A stretch of DNA of 64,000 nt from the NCBI RefSeq assembly GCF_036711975.1, contig NC_091975.1, positions 3,102,501 to 3,166,500 of the forward strand. Reading direction: 5' to 3'. Each line of letters begins with the position of its first letter. Positions within the stretch are counted from its first letter, which is position 1. The translations under genes were made by a program, and so were the position numbers. Source of the stretch: Onthophagus taurus. Lineage: Eukaryota > Arthropoda > Insecta > Coleoptera > Scarabaeidae. This document shows, piece after piece, positions 23,094-33,384 of the stretch. A model generated the notes under the pieces. The model worked only from the letters and a program-made list of their open reading frames with translations. It made no database searches and was not told the origin of the DNA.

Positions 23094-25860
23094 ATGACCG
23101 AGGATGAAGACATTAAAATGATTAAATATAAAAAAGAAAATGAATGTTATGGAAATACTTGTAACAATGAATTTGTGTCAAGAATTAGATGGCCTGATTT
23201 GCTAGTTCAAATTTTTATCCATGTTGGGTGTTTGTATGGATTGTATTTGTGTATTGTAGCCGCTAGATTTTATACTGTGATGTTCGGTAAGTTTTTAAAC
23301 CCCTCCCCATATTCATCAAATAAATATAAATCACGATTGGAAAATGGAAGAAAAACAAGTCACGCAACGTGTACTAATTAAAATTATTTATTCAAAAGCA
23401 CTAATGATACGAAACACAACGGAAAATTGTTTCTAGAAATTTCCTTAATTAATACCACGACAATTATTAAACGGATATTTTCATTTCTTTAAAAGGGTTC
23501 ATTAACGAAAGTATTTACAAACAGAAAACTTATTATCACCCACATTTCATCCAACCCCTCGTCAAAATCAATATTCCGACACAATTTTCCACTTCTTCTT
23601 TTTTTGTACGTCCTTAATACACACCGAGTGGTTTTTGTTATGTTGTTCATTAAAACGTAAACGGGGTCGTAAAAAGTGCACGCATACATCGATCGTTTTT
23701 TTTTCATTAACTACAATTAAAAACATTTTAATGCTGAATAACAACTAAAACTTACACTATCCTGGTCACCACTTCAACTTCACTGGAAGTAGTCATATCA
23801 TATCATTTGATTTTTTGAAAATTTCATATCATTTTTGATTTATAAATTTGACAATTTCTTCTTTAATAATTTTGTCCTGGGCATTTCAATAATATTATCT
23901 TATATCATAAACTAGAATCTTTAAGCTAGACTAATAACATATGAATGTGATTGATTGACCACCCTGTATTATTGATTAATGTAGATTGACCAATATAACT
24001 AATTACGTTCTATTTATGAACATTACTACGTCTCTTAAGACGTCTAAACTTGAATGTTTCTAGTTCTGCAAAAGTATAGAATATAGCTAGTAAATACGCC
24101 ATTTGTGATTTAAATGAAAAATGTTTCAAATAAAAGTTTCCTGGTTAACTATGGCGGATAATCTGGCTATATTTGTGTGCTTGTATTGTTCTTAGTTTGG
24201 TAACCAACCGTGCTATGTAACCAATTTTGAGAGTGTTCAAGAACAACCTCAAAATTCCCTCAGAAATCTGAGCCGAGATATGGGAATATCTTTTGCTTTA
24301 TCATGTGCAAAAACAAGTCCTTTAAACTATTAAACTAAAATTAGAACTAAAACTAGAACTAACACTCCTTTAAACTAAACCTAGAACTAACATTTGCACT
24401 AGAATTAACACTAGATTTACCTAGACCTGAATATTTCTAGTGTTAGGTTTAATGTTACTTCTAGTTTTAGTTAACTAATAGTAAACCAATTTTCCACTTT
24501 TCTTTTTTTTGTCTTTAAGAGTCAGCGAGTAATTTTCGTTATGTTGTCCATTAAAACGTAAAAGGGGTCGTAAAAAGTGCACGCACGCATCGATCGCTTT
24601 TTCATTACGTTATCGAACCGTTTCCATGAAGGAATTTTAGCTTATCCAACGATATAGACGTCGCAAATATTTACTGACAGCGACCTAAATATCCTTTAGA
24701 AACGTTCCTTCTCTTTTTCTCATCTTAAAAAAGGATGTTTTATCATAATCATGGGAAAGGCAATTTCCTTTAAGTCTTTTTTGTTTTTTTTTTTGTAGCT
24801 ATTTGCACAATTTATACATCCGGTTTTGGTATAACAGCCGGAGTTCATAGGTTATGGTCACATAGGGCTTACAAAGCTAAATGGCCCCTTCGTTTATTGC
24901 TAGTCCTTTTATTTACAATAACTGGTCAAGTAAGAATTAAATTAAATTTCTTTTTTGTCTAAAATATTAATTTTACGATTTTTTTAGAGACACGTTTATA
25001 TCTGGGCTTTAGATCATCGCGTTCACCACAAATACAGCGAAACGGACGCCGATCCTCATAATGCGAAAAGAGGGTTTTTATTTTCGCACGTCGGATGGTT
25101 AGTTTTAACTCCTCACCCGGATGTTGTTGCGAAAAGAAAAGTCGTCGATATGAGCGATCTCGAAGAAGACTCAATAGTTATGTGGCAGAAAAAGTAAATA
25201 CTATAGACCTTCTTAAACATTTATTTATTGATACTTTATTGTTTGGAATCTTAGGTATTATCCAATCTTATTTTTTATCTTCACCATTGCTTTACCAGTT
25301 GGTTTACCAATTTATTGTTGGAATGAAACGTTATGGAATTCGTTTTGGATCAATTTTAACTTGCGTTTTTGTATTACGTTAAACATAGCTTTTTTTGTGA
25401 ATAGTGTGGCTCATATGTGGGGACAAAAACCTTATGATAAGTAAGTACAAGTCTTAGAACTTAATGATTTGATTTGTAGACAACAAATACATTAACAGTA
25501 ATTTTTTGTATACAAAAAAAAATTAATATTTCATAATATTTTAGAAATATAAGTCCAGTTGAAAATTTGGCTGTTTCAATAGCAGCTTTAGGTGAAGGCT
25601 GGCATAATTACCATCACGTATTTCCATGGGATTACAAAACGGGTGAACTGGGTGTTAAATATAACCCATCGACGTATTTCATTAATTTTTTTGCTCGGTT
25701 GGGATGGGCATACGATTTAAAAAGTGTCTCCCCCGAAATGATTTATAGAAGGGCGGCAAAATCGGGCGACGGGAGTTTTATTTGGGGATACGGCGATGGC
25801 GATATCGCCAAAGAAGATTTGGAGGAATTAGAAATGATGAATAATAATCATTTGGATTAA
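23094..25860 (+). CDS. Acyl-CoA delta-9-type desaturase A (complete, 343 aa)
   Basis: Five exons: 23094-23286, 24799-24929, 24988-25193, 25255-25440 and 25545-25860. They join in frame and encode 343 residues. The product is an ER-membrane fatty acyl-CoA desaturase that uses a di-iron centre, cytochrome b5 and O2 to place a double bond in fatty acyl-CoA. Histidine boxes are complete: HRLWSH (81-86), HRVHH (118-122) and HNYHH (259-263), plus the ligand His in NSVAHMWG. Hydrophobic membrane pairs flank them, as in the family. The third intron is only 61 bp (25194-25254) and starts with what would otherwise be an in-frame TAA, so the gene can be misread as broken; removing the intron restores the conserved YYP segment. 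A polyadenylation signal AATAAA lies at 26030. Desaturase B starts about 345 bp downstream on the same strand. Substrate chain length and position cannot be told from the sequence. Confidence 0.93.
23579..23713 (+). repeat. First copy of ~125 bp direct repeat in desaturase A intron 1
   Basis: Matches 24492-24612 in direct orientation, best over ATTAAAACGTAAANGGGGTCG and AAAAAGTGCACGCA followed by CATCGATCG. The two copies enclose about 780 bp of unrelated AT-rich sequence within intron 1 (23287-24798). Confidence 0.75.
24340..24480. repeat. CTAGAACTAAC-type motif cluster
   Basis: A run of degenerate CTAGAACTAAC and CTAGTTTTAGTT words in both orientations inside desaturase A intron 1. The same motif family occurs near 18428, 29425 and 46240-46390, so it is likely part of a dispersed element. 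Confidence 0.55.
24492..24612 (+). repeat. Second copy of ~125 bp direct repeat in desaturase A intron 1
   Basis: Partner of 23579-23713. The word GGGGTCGTAAAAAGTGCACG is identical in both copies. It lies about 190 bp upstream of exon 2. Confidence 0.75.
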
Positions 25861-26204
25861 AAACGTCGTATTATTGAGATGGTACATACTTTTTAATTGT
25901 TGCATCACGTGCCTAAAGTGTAATTAAACTAATTAATAATAACAGTATTTACTTTGTATTTTTGATATAATACGCTGAAGCTTTTTGTAAGTGATTATTA
26001 AAGAGAAATGTATTTATTTGTGAATGTGAAATAAATTGTTGAACGTTTTAATTAAATTCTTTTTCTCCTTTTGTTTTTGACCTTTAACTTTTCGTATTTC
26101 CATTGAATAGAAATTTTTGCCCTAGAAGTATTTGCTACACAGGATATTTTAATATCATTCTGATTCGTGCAACGTCAACCTACGCATCAAATTTAAAAAA
26201 AAAA

Positions 26205-27262
26205 ATGGAAGATAAAAAATTTTTAAGAAAAGAAAGTGATTGGCCCGTTGTTTTGTTATATTTATATTTGCATTTTTCAATCGTTCTTTGTCCCTTTTTA
26301 TTAGATGAAGCGATGATTTCTACTTATCTTTTCGGTAAGTCATTTCTTTGATTTCGCTAATTATGATTCAATAATTTTTTTTTAGGGGCCTTATTAACGT
26401 TTTTAGGATTACTAGGCACAACTGTAGGCGCCCACAGATTATGGGCTCATAAAACGTTCGTTGCAAACAAAAAATTAAAAATTTTCCTCATGATTTGTCA
26501 CACAATAAGTGGACAAGGAACCATTTATAACTGGGTTTTACAACATCGCCTTCACCACAAATATTTCAACACCCATTTAGATCCTTTTAATAACACTAAA
26601 AGTTTTTTACATCTTCAAACTGTTACGCGAACTTTAAAACCGGCGGGTGGTTATGAAACGATTAAATCTGAAGTTGAAACTGAAGATTTAGACAACGATT
26701 GCGTCGTTATGTTCCAAAAAAAATATTATTGGATTATGTATCCGATTTTGGTGCTTTTATTGCCGGTTAATGCGCCGGCTGAGTATTGGGGGGAAGGATT
26801 AATAAATAGCTTTATTATTATTGGGGTTATTAGATACTTAATTGGTTGCCATTTGAGTTCGTTCATCGAAACTAGCGCTAAATTAAATATTTGTGAACCT
26901 ATTGAAAAGTAAAATTGATCACTTTGTTAATTTAGCTCTACATTAAAAGTTTTTTTGTTTCCAGGAATAATGATAAAGCGTTATTAAACATTATTGAGAA
27001 TCATAAATGGGCTACATATCACTATTTAGCACCTTGGGATTACCAAAGTGGCGAATTTGGTTATTATGGAAACGATATTTTTTCGAAATGTATTAGGCTT
27101 TGTGAGAATTTCGGTTTAGCAGAAGGTTTAAAAACATTAGACCGAAAAACCATCGGTCAAGCTTTACAAATCGCCAAAGAAACCAATAAACCAGTCGCCG
27201 AGTGTTTAATGGATTCGCAATTCATTGATGTTAAACATTCACAATTTAGGCGATCTCATTAG
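26205..27262 (+). CDS. Divergent desaturase-like protein B (316 aa, iron ligands lost)
   Basis: Three exons: 26205-26334, 26386-26908 and 26965-27262, joining in frame to 316 residues. The first and last splice sites fall at the same codon phases as in desaturases A and C, so it is a paralogue; the introns within the middle part of A and C are absent. Box 1 (HRLWAH, 60-65) and box 2 (HRLHH, 97-101) are kept. Box 3, normally WHNYHH, reads WATYHY (233-238), losing two of three histidines. The extra ligand region, normally NSVAHMWG, reads ETSAKLNI (Lys209 in place of His). The conserved DPHN segment is DPFN. A normal di-iron centre therefore seems impossible. The frame is fully open with intact splice sites and an AATAAA at 27298, which argues against a simple pseudogene. 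A non-catalytic or altered membrane protein is inferred; its role is unknown. Confidence 0.88.
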
Positions 27263-27425
27263 AAAAAACTTCACTCTTGCTTTATCGAATGGGGAATAAT
27301 AAAAATATTTCATAGAAAATACCAATCGTTTTATTTTTATATCTGTTATTATAATTCAATGGTGATTAAACTATTTAAAGAACTGAAAATGCTTATAGAC
27401 GGTCTAATTAATTTGTTACAACATA

Positions 27426-28238
27426 CAGAGTGATTCACATAAGAACCGACACAGAGCAGGGACATGGAGAAGACAATAAATTAAGATGATTTAACGCAAC
27501 TTATCTCTGTACTAAGTTGTACCCCTGAGGAGTTATAGACCTTCAAAGTTGGGTCTTAAATTTTTAAAACATTCAATATCTTCATAATACATTAAGCTAG
27601 AAAAACCAAATTTGGTATACGTTATGAGTGCACCGAGGGTATTAATTGGTAGCAAGTTGAGACCAATTGAGGCATTTCAAAGGGTTGATTAAGGGTGACG
27701 GTCCCCTAAATTTTGACAGATTTTTTAACCTTTTGGTGGATTTAATACATTATTACCTCATTTGTAGGTTATAAAGTTATTAACCTATTTGTCAAGTTTG
27801 ACGTACAATTTCATAGCCAACTACTGAATTTTCGCTTATTTTAAGTAACTTTTCGAAATACGAAGCTTTAGTTATTTAAGTTTTTTATGAAAACGACAAA
27901 GTTTTTTAAAAAATAATAAGAGTAAGAAAAGTTTTAGAATTAAATTCCACATGAAATGAAGTAATAATGTATTAAATCCGCCAAAAGATTAAGAAAATCC
28001 CTTTGAAATGCCTCAATTGAGTTCAATTTGCTACCAATTAATACCCTTGGTACACAAATATGGTTTTTCTAGCTTAATGTATTACAAAGATATTGAACTT
28101 TTTAAAAATTTAAGAGCCAACTTTGAAGGCTTATAACTCCTCAGGTGTACAACTTAGTATAGAGGTAAGTTGCGTTAAATCATCTTAATTTACTTGTCCT
28201 CTACATGCTCTGTGTCGGTTCTTATGTGAATCACCCTG
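27426..28238. mobile_element. Fold-back MITE with long inverted arms, TA target duplication
   Basis: The two ends are long inverted repeats: 27426 onward (CAGAGTGATTCACATAAGAA...) pairs with the reverse complement of the sequence ending at 28238 (...GAATCACCCTG). The arms are about 290-345 bp with roughly 85-90 percent pairing by eye and leave a short unpaired middle. A TA dinucleotide flanks each side (27424-27425 and 28239-28240), which is the target duplication of Tc1/mariner-type elements. No transposase frame is present. It lies between desaturase B and the 3' end of PA2G4. Confidence 0.88.
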
Positions 28239-28461
28239 TATAACAAAATAAAGATAAATTCTACAACCTGACGTTTATAAAAATTAATTAATTTTATTTT
28301 CTAATTGTTAACAAAAAATTTATTAATTATGTTTATTTTATCCTAATCAATTCTTTTTTAAATAAAACGAAATGAATCCAAAAATAATGTTTTACAGAAA
28401 ATTGTCCGTTTTTATAAAACCATCCAATTTCAGCTTAACACGATAAAAAATATTTATAGCA

Positions 28462-31400
28462 TTAAGCAGCCGCTTCAACTTCCATCGGTTGTGGCTCCGT
28501 TACTGCTTCACCCTTCTTTTTTTTCTTTTTCGCCGCCTTCGGATTCGCCGAGCTGTTCAATAACGATTTAACATCTTGGTCCGTAATCGAATACTCGGAT
28601 TGACACAGTTCGGGCTCAAACGGCAAACCTGTTATCTTATGAGGACCGTTCGGCATTAACAAAACCGTAAATTTAAATTGAGCGACCAATTCACCTATTT
28701 CAAAACAATAAATTATTGTCATATTCATAATTTTGATTTAAAATACAGGTGTTCCTGTAAGTCATGGCATCATTTCAATCACAAATACTAGAGTTAACCC
28801 TTAACCACTGATGCTGATGTGGAGTCTCAGAGACTTTAACAGGCAAGTTTAATGTTAAATATAAATCGATCGAAAATGCACGTGTATATATATATACAAG
28901 AGGTGTGTCAAATGTCTGGAATATAGCCAATAACTTCGCCATGATTGTAAAGAAAAATATTTCAAATAAAAAATTCTTTATTAATTAATTTTCACAAAAA
29001 AAAACATGACGTTTCATTAAATTGACATTTAATTTTTTGTTTTTAAACCAGGAGGAGTATTTTAAATTTGTCAGCAGATTGACCTTGCACGTGATTGGTT
29101 GAATGCGAGGAAGGTTCACACACAGGCAATTTTGAATTTGAAGGTTAGGTAATTGATAATTCGACAGTTTCGTGTCATTATTGTATATTTTGTGTTCTTA
29201 AACCCTTTTTTATTATATTTTGAAATAAATACACTCATAACTTCAATGTTAATTTGTATGTATAGTGCTGACGATAACAAACGAAAATAAATACAATAAG
29301 TAAATAAATAATAATTATTAATTTAAATTTACCGCCAAAATATCTAGTGATATTTTCTGGTGATTTTTTCCAGTGTAAATCTGACTTTCGCGTTTACTCC
29401 TCCTGGTTTAAAAACAGAGTATAGTTCTAGTGCAAGTGTTAATTCTAGTTTTAATTGTTATTCAGCGCTAAGTTGTATATTTTTAAGTTTCGTGTTTAGC
29501 CCTGTGTCTTCAGACGCTGAATGTTAGGTAAGGTTAGTTTTGTTTACAAACATTAATTATACCATGAAGTATTCTTTGGCAATTTGTAATGGCAATTATA
29601 GCGTGAAGTTTTCTTTTGTAATGTCAATTACAGCGTGAAGGAATGTTCGGTAAGGTTAGTTTTGTTTACAAACATTAATTATACCATGAAGTTTTCTTTG
29701 GCAATTAGTAATGGCAATTATAGTGTGAAGTTTTCTTTTGTAATGTCAATTATAGCGTGAAGGAATGTGAGGTAAGGTTAGTTTTGTTTACAAACATTAA
29801 TTATACCATGATGTTTTCTTTGGCAATTAGTAATGGCAATTATAGCGTGAAGTTTTCTTTTGTAATGTCAATTATAGCGTGAAGGAATGTTAGGTAAGGT
29901 TAGTTTTGTTTACAAACATTAATTATAGTTCGTTTTTTTTTCTATAATACTTGTCAATGTAAATTTTTTAGGGTTTCTGTTGGTATTACCTAAGACCCTT
30001 ATAAAATTTATATTGTTTTCCTGAGTTTTAGTAACATTTTCAGTAAGTAAATAGTTGAGGTTAAAATACTAATAAATTTTTAGATAAATACGATTTAACA
30101 AAGTAAAATTAATTAGAATTAAATAGAACAAAACACCTTTTCTAGGTAAATAAATGGCAAATAAACGCCCCACAACATTTTTTAAGCACCTTTTTTTTGA
30201 ATAACGAAAGCTAAAACGTCAGTGTGACATATTTATTTCAAAACATGATAAAACAAAACTCCCTGTTAGTTTTGCCAACTTTACAACAATTTGGCAGGTA
30301 TTATAGAAAAAAAATGAACTATATACCTTGAAGATTTCTTTGGCATTATAATTATTGTGAAGTTAGTTACAGTTGGTAACATTGAATTTGTGTCACATTG
30401 ACGTTTAAACTTTATTCAAAAATTTGTTTAAAAAAATAAATTTATGGGATCAATTTTAATAGTAATTGTGCAGTAGTATTTCAGGACAAGGTTGTATAAT
30501 AATATGATGAATAACTCTAAAACGATACGTGTAATCAAAAATTTCTAAGAGTGAAAATCATTTTAGAATGAAATAGGCTTTTAGAATCAGTTGGAAATTT
30601 TAAGGGTTTACAACATTATAAAAAAGTTCTAAGGAAATAACCTTTGTGGACACTGTAAAGTGATCTTAAACGATTTCTCATGATAACATTGCATTGTTTG
30701 CCAAATTTTATCTTTCTAAGACAAACCATGTTGAAAATATTTAAGAAAATGTTTAATAATTTTTAAACTTTGGCATTTATGGGCCATTACACGAATCGCC
30801 ATCGTTTTAATTCTAGTATTTGCGATTAAAATTATGCCACAACGGACAGAAACACCTGTATATTTAATTTAATTTTATATTTACCCGTTTTTTCATAAAG
30901 CACTTGAAACGGTTCGATCAATTTATGATTAACACATTCGACAACGCCCAATTTCGCCTTAGTTTCTTCCTCGAAACTTCTCAAATTGAACGGCATATTT
31001 CCGTGCTTCGTCCTAACGGCCGAATAAAACATCCTCGATGCTTTCAATTTTAATTGATAAACTTCGTCGGTTTTTTTATAAATTGAAACTCTCGCGTCAG
31101 CTTCTTTTCCGACCCCTTCTCCAGTACTAACCAAAACATCCATCGCATAAACTTCGTGTTTATCGAATTCAAACTCTTCGTGTTCTTTCCTTTGAGCATC
31201 GCTCGGATTTTGAATAATCGTCTTTTCACCGTTGATTTTGAACTGTTTCAGTTGATGACTTAACATACCTTCAATTGGTTTACATTTAAACGATTCTGCG
31301 ACAGTTTGAATGACATCGGTGACTGCGTATGAATCATGGCCGGGTTTTAAGAGTCGTAATGCGGCCTGAGAGGCGTAATGTGCAGCTGTGATACAATCAG

Positions 31401-32199
31401 CTTTTCTTCCCGTGACTTTATTATCTGTTGAGGCACCCAAAACTATTGTATGTGCTACTACGGCAATGAAACCGTCGATGTGAGCACCTAAATCACTGGA
31501 TTAAAAACAAAAAAAATTTTATAATCAAAATTATCTTATCAAAATTTTGAAAATAATAAAATTAATTATATTCAGATTGTCATTTCTTCAATGTTTTTAT
31601 TCAGTTGGATCAATTGGAGTTAAAAAATCATCATAAAAATTTTAATTTTTTTAGGTTATGACAACTTAACCTAAAATGTCAACTACCCCTTTGACAGCTC
31701 ATTTTTTTTAATACTTACACTTTACATAAATCTTCATCTTTTAATGTATAGTCAGGTTCGCTTGGTACAGGCGAAAAATGACAAATGCAATTATTAACAG
31801 AGATACACGTGGGAAAAGCAATTCCCTTTTTGAGGTCCTTTTCCTTCTTAAAAACCTTGCTGGTTTCATCCAGAAGGAGACGATCGCCAAATTCGCATAT
31901 TTCGCGAACGGAAGCCCCCACGACGCACTTGTCAATAACCTGCTTGAGGACCCCTGCAAATGTGATTTGTTCATATAATGAAAACACGCATGTACTTGGA
32001 ACTAGATAACCACATGGTTTCTCGTAAAACCGGGTTAAGACCATATGGTTTTTCGGAGACGTTTAATTTTAATTCGGCGACATTAACTAACGTAAGGGTT
32101 ATAAAACTCACTGTTAACGATCTCCCCAGCCATTTTATACTTGGTTACGACCAAGTCTTCGGCGATGGTCTTCTCAATCACATCTTTGTCCTCCGCCAT
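28462..32199 (-). CDS. PA2G4: PA2G4/EBP1 homologue (methionine-aminopeptidase-like), 388 aa
   Basis: Minus-strand exons 32199-32112, 31953-31719, 31495-30885 and 28694-28462 join in frame to 388 residues (human PA2G4 is 394). The N-terminus has [15 protein letters not shown] and the mid-part has [63 protein letters not shown] and [10 protein letters not shown]-like [11 protein letters not shown]. The C-terminal exon has [20 protein letters not shown] and a lysine-rich tail ([10 protein letters not shown]). PA2G4 has the pita-bread fold of methionine aminopeptidases without enzyme activity. It binds RNA and ribosomal particles and acts in nucleolus and cytoplasm in growth control. MIC13 lies 280 bp upstream on the same strand. 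Intron 3 (30884-28695) is 2.2 kb and carries a MITE and a 122 bp tandem array. No anomaly was seen in the coding part. Confidence 0.95.
29040..29414. mobile_element. 375 bp MITE with perfect 20 bp terminal inverted repeats
   Basis: The ends TTTTTAAACCAGGAGGAGTA (29040-29059) and its exact reverse complement (29395-29414) bound a non-coding AT-rich interior. The outermost TTTAAA is itself palindromic, so the target-site duplication could be that word and the true ends may begin at CCAGGAGGAGTA. It lies within PA2G4 intron 3. Confidence 0.82.
29521..29930. repeat. Tandem array, ~3.3 copies of a 122 bp unit
   Basis: The word GGTAAGGTTAGTTTTGTTTA recurs with copies starting at 29521, 29643, 29765 and 29887, a constant 122 bp period with very few differences. 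Each unit holds three related sub-blocks built on AATTATANCRTGAAG, so the unit itself grew from a shorter repeat. The array follows the MITE at 29040-29414 inside PA2G4 intron 3. Confidence 0.9.
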
Positions 32200-32478
32200 T
32201 GCAACAACGTTGTGATCACGTGACAGATTTTGGTAACCTAAAAAGACACGACGCGGTTATGTGGTTTTAAAACGAAATATCCCTAGATTTCTTACTATTT
32301 TATTTTAAATTATGTATATTTATTTATGGTAATAATTATTGTAACTCTTTATTATTGCAAATCGATTCATACTTTAATTAATTTAAAAAAAATGACAATT
32401 GAAACTTAACCTAAATTTTTCTTCAACTTGATTTATTTACTTCATTTATTATTCACAAACAAATCTATATTAACATAA

Positions 32479-33017
32479 TTATTTTTTTTCTATTTCAGGA
32501 GTTCCACTAAACCCATCCATAAGTTTTTTCATCTCTTCGTTACCCTTAATAGCATCAATACCCGATTTCGTTAATTTGGTAACGTTTTGGGGTAAATCTC
32601 CTATATAAATAAAAGTAGCTGTGACACCATGGTTCCAATATTGTTTCATTAAGTACGATATTCTTCCAGTACTTGGAAGCTCGGGAATTTCAATAGGAAG
32701 TTGAGCTTGGGCTTGTTTCATGTAGGGGCATAAGAAATCGTTGATTTTGTTGTACAACTTGGTGGTTTCCTTGCTTTCTTTCCACACACCTTGATCGGAA
32801 ACGTAATATACAGCTGCCCCCGCTAATCCACACTTAATAGCGAACCTACAAATCAATAAATTAATATTTTTCTAACTTATAACTAATTTTATTGATACGG
32901 GAGTTTTAATAAGGTATTATGAAGAAATTTCATGATTTTTAACAAAAAGCCCTTACAAACGTCAGGTTGATGCCGAAAAAGGTTGCTTTGGTTTTGTTTC
33001 TTTATTTACCTGAACAT
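32479..33017 (-). CDS. MIC13: MICOS subunit MIC13 (QIL1) homologue, 124 aa
   Basis: Two minus-strand exons, 33017-33010 (only 8 coding bases: ATG, TTC and two bases of the third codon) and 32845-32479, join to 124 residues starting MFRFAIKCGLAGAAVYYVSD. A single N-terminal hydrophobic segment is followed by IPELPSTGRISYLMKQYWNHGV, resembling the IPQLP...WN-G segment of MIC13/QIL1. MIC13 is a small inner-membrane subunit of the mitochondrial MICOS complex and helps link the MIC10 arm to the core at cristae junctions. Length matches the family (about 118-125). The tiny first coding exon is supported by a GTAAAT donor and a GATTTGTAG acceptor, and by restoration of the conserved N-terminus. PA2G4 follows downstream on the same strand. 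Confidence 0.87.
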
Positions 33018-33384
33018 TTTGTTAAAAATTGATGTTTAATTTTGCGTTAATTTAATTTCTAGGTTAGAAGAAAGGTGTGTTGCGTAATAGATAGATGGAG
33101 CCACTAAAAAGGTAAATAAAGCGGGATTATTTAAATTAAAAAAAAATTTATTTACATCTACTACAAAAAAAAACATATCTTATTAATTAATCTAAGTTAT
33201 TAATAATAAAAACTAATAATAATAACAAACATTATATTTAGGATGTTAAACATTCACAAATTTTTTTTAGACCGAATTTGTGAATATTACAACCTTTGAA
33301 ATGATATATTTACAATTAAAAACAAAAAGAATTAGCGTAAAGTAAATTTTTTAACTTTACTATAGTTTTTATTGTGTTTTCTTT

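Noticed and set aside
25194-25254. In-frame stop suggesting desaturase A is a pseudogene
   Set aside because: GT...AG borders and exact restoration of the conserved YYP segment show it is a short intron.
25095-25382. Plus-strand frame of 95 codons across desaturase A exons 3-4
   Set aside because: Out-of-frame shadow spanning the 61 bp intron.
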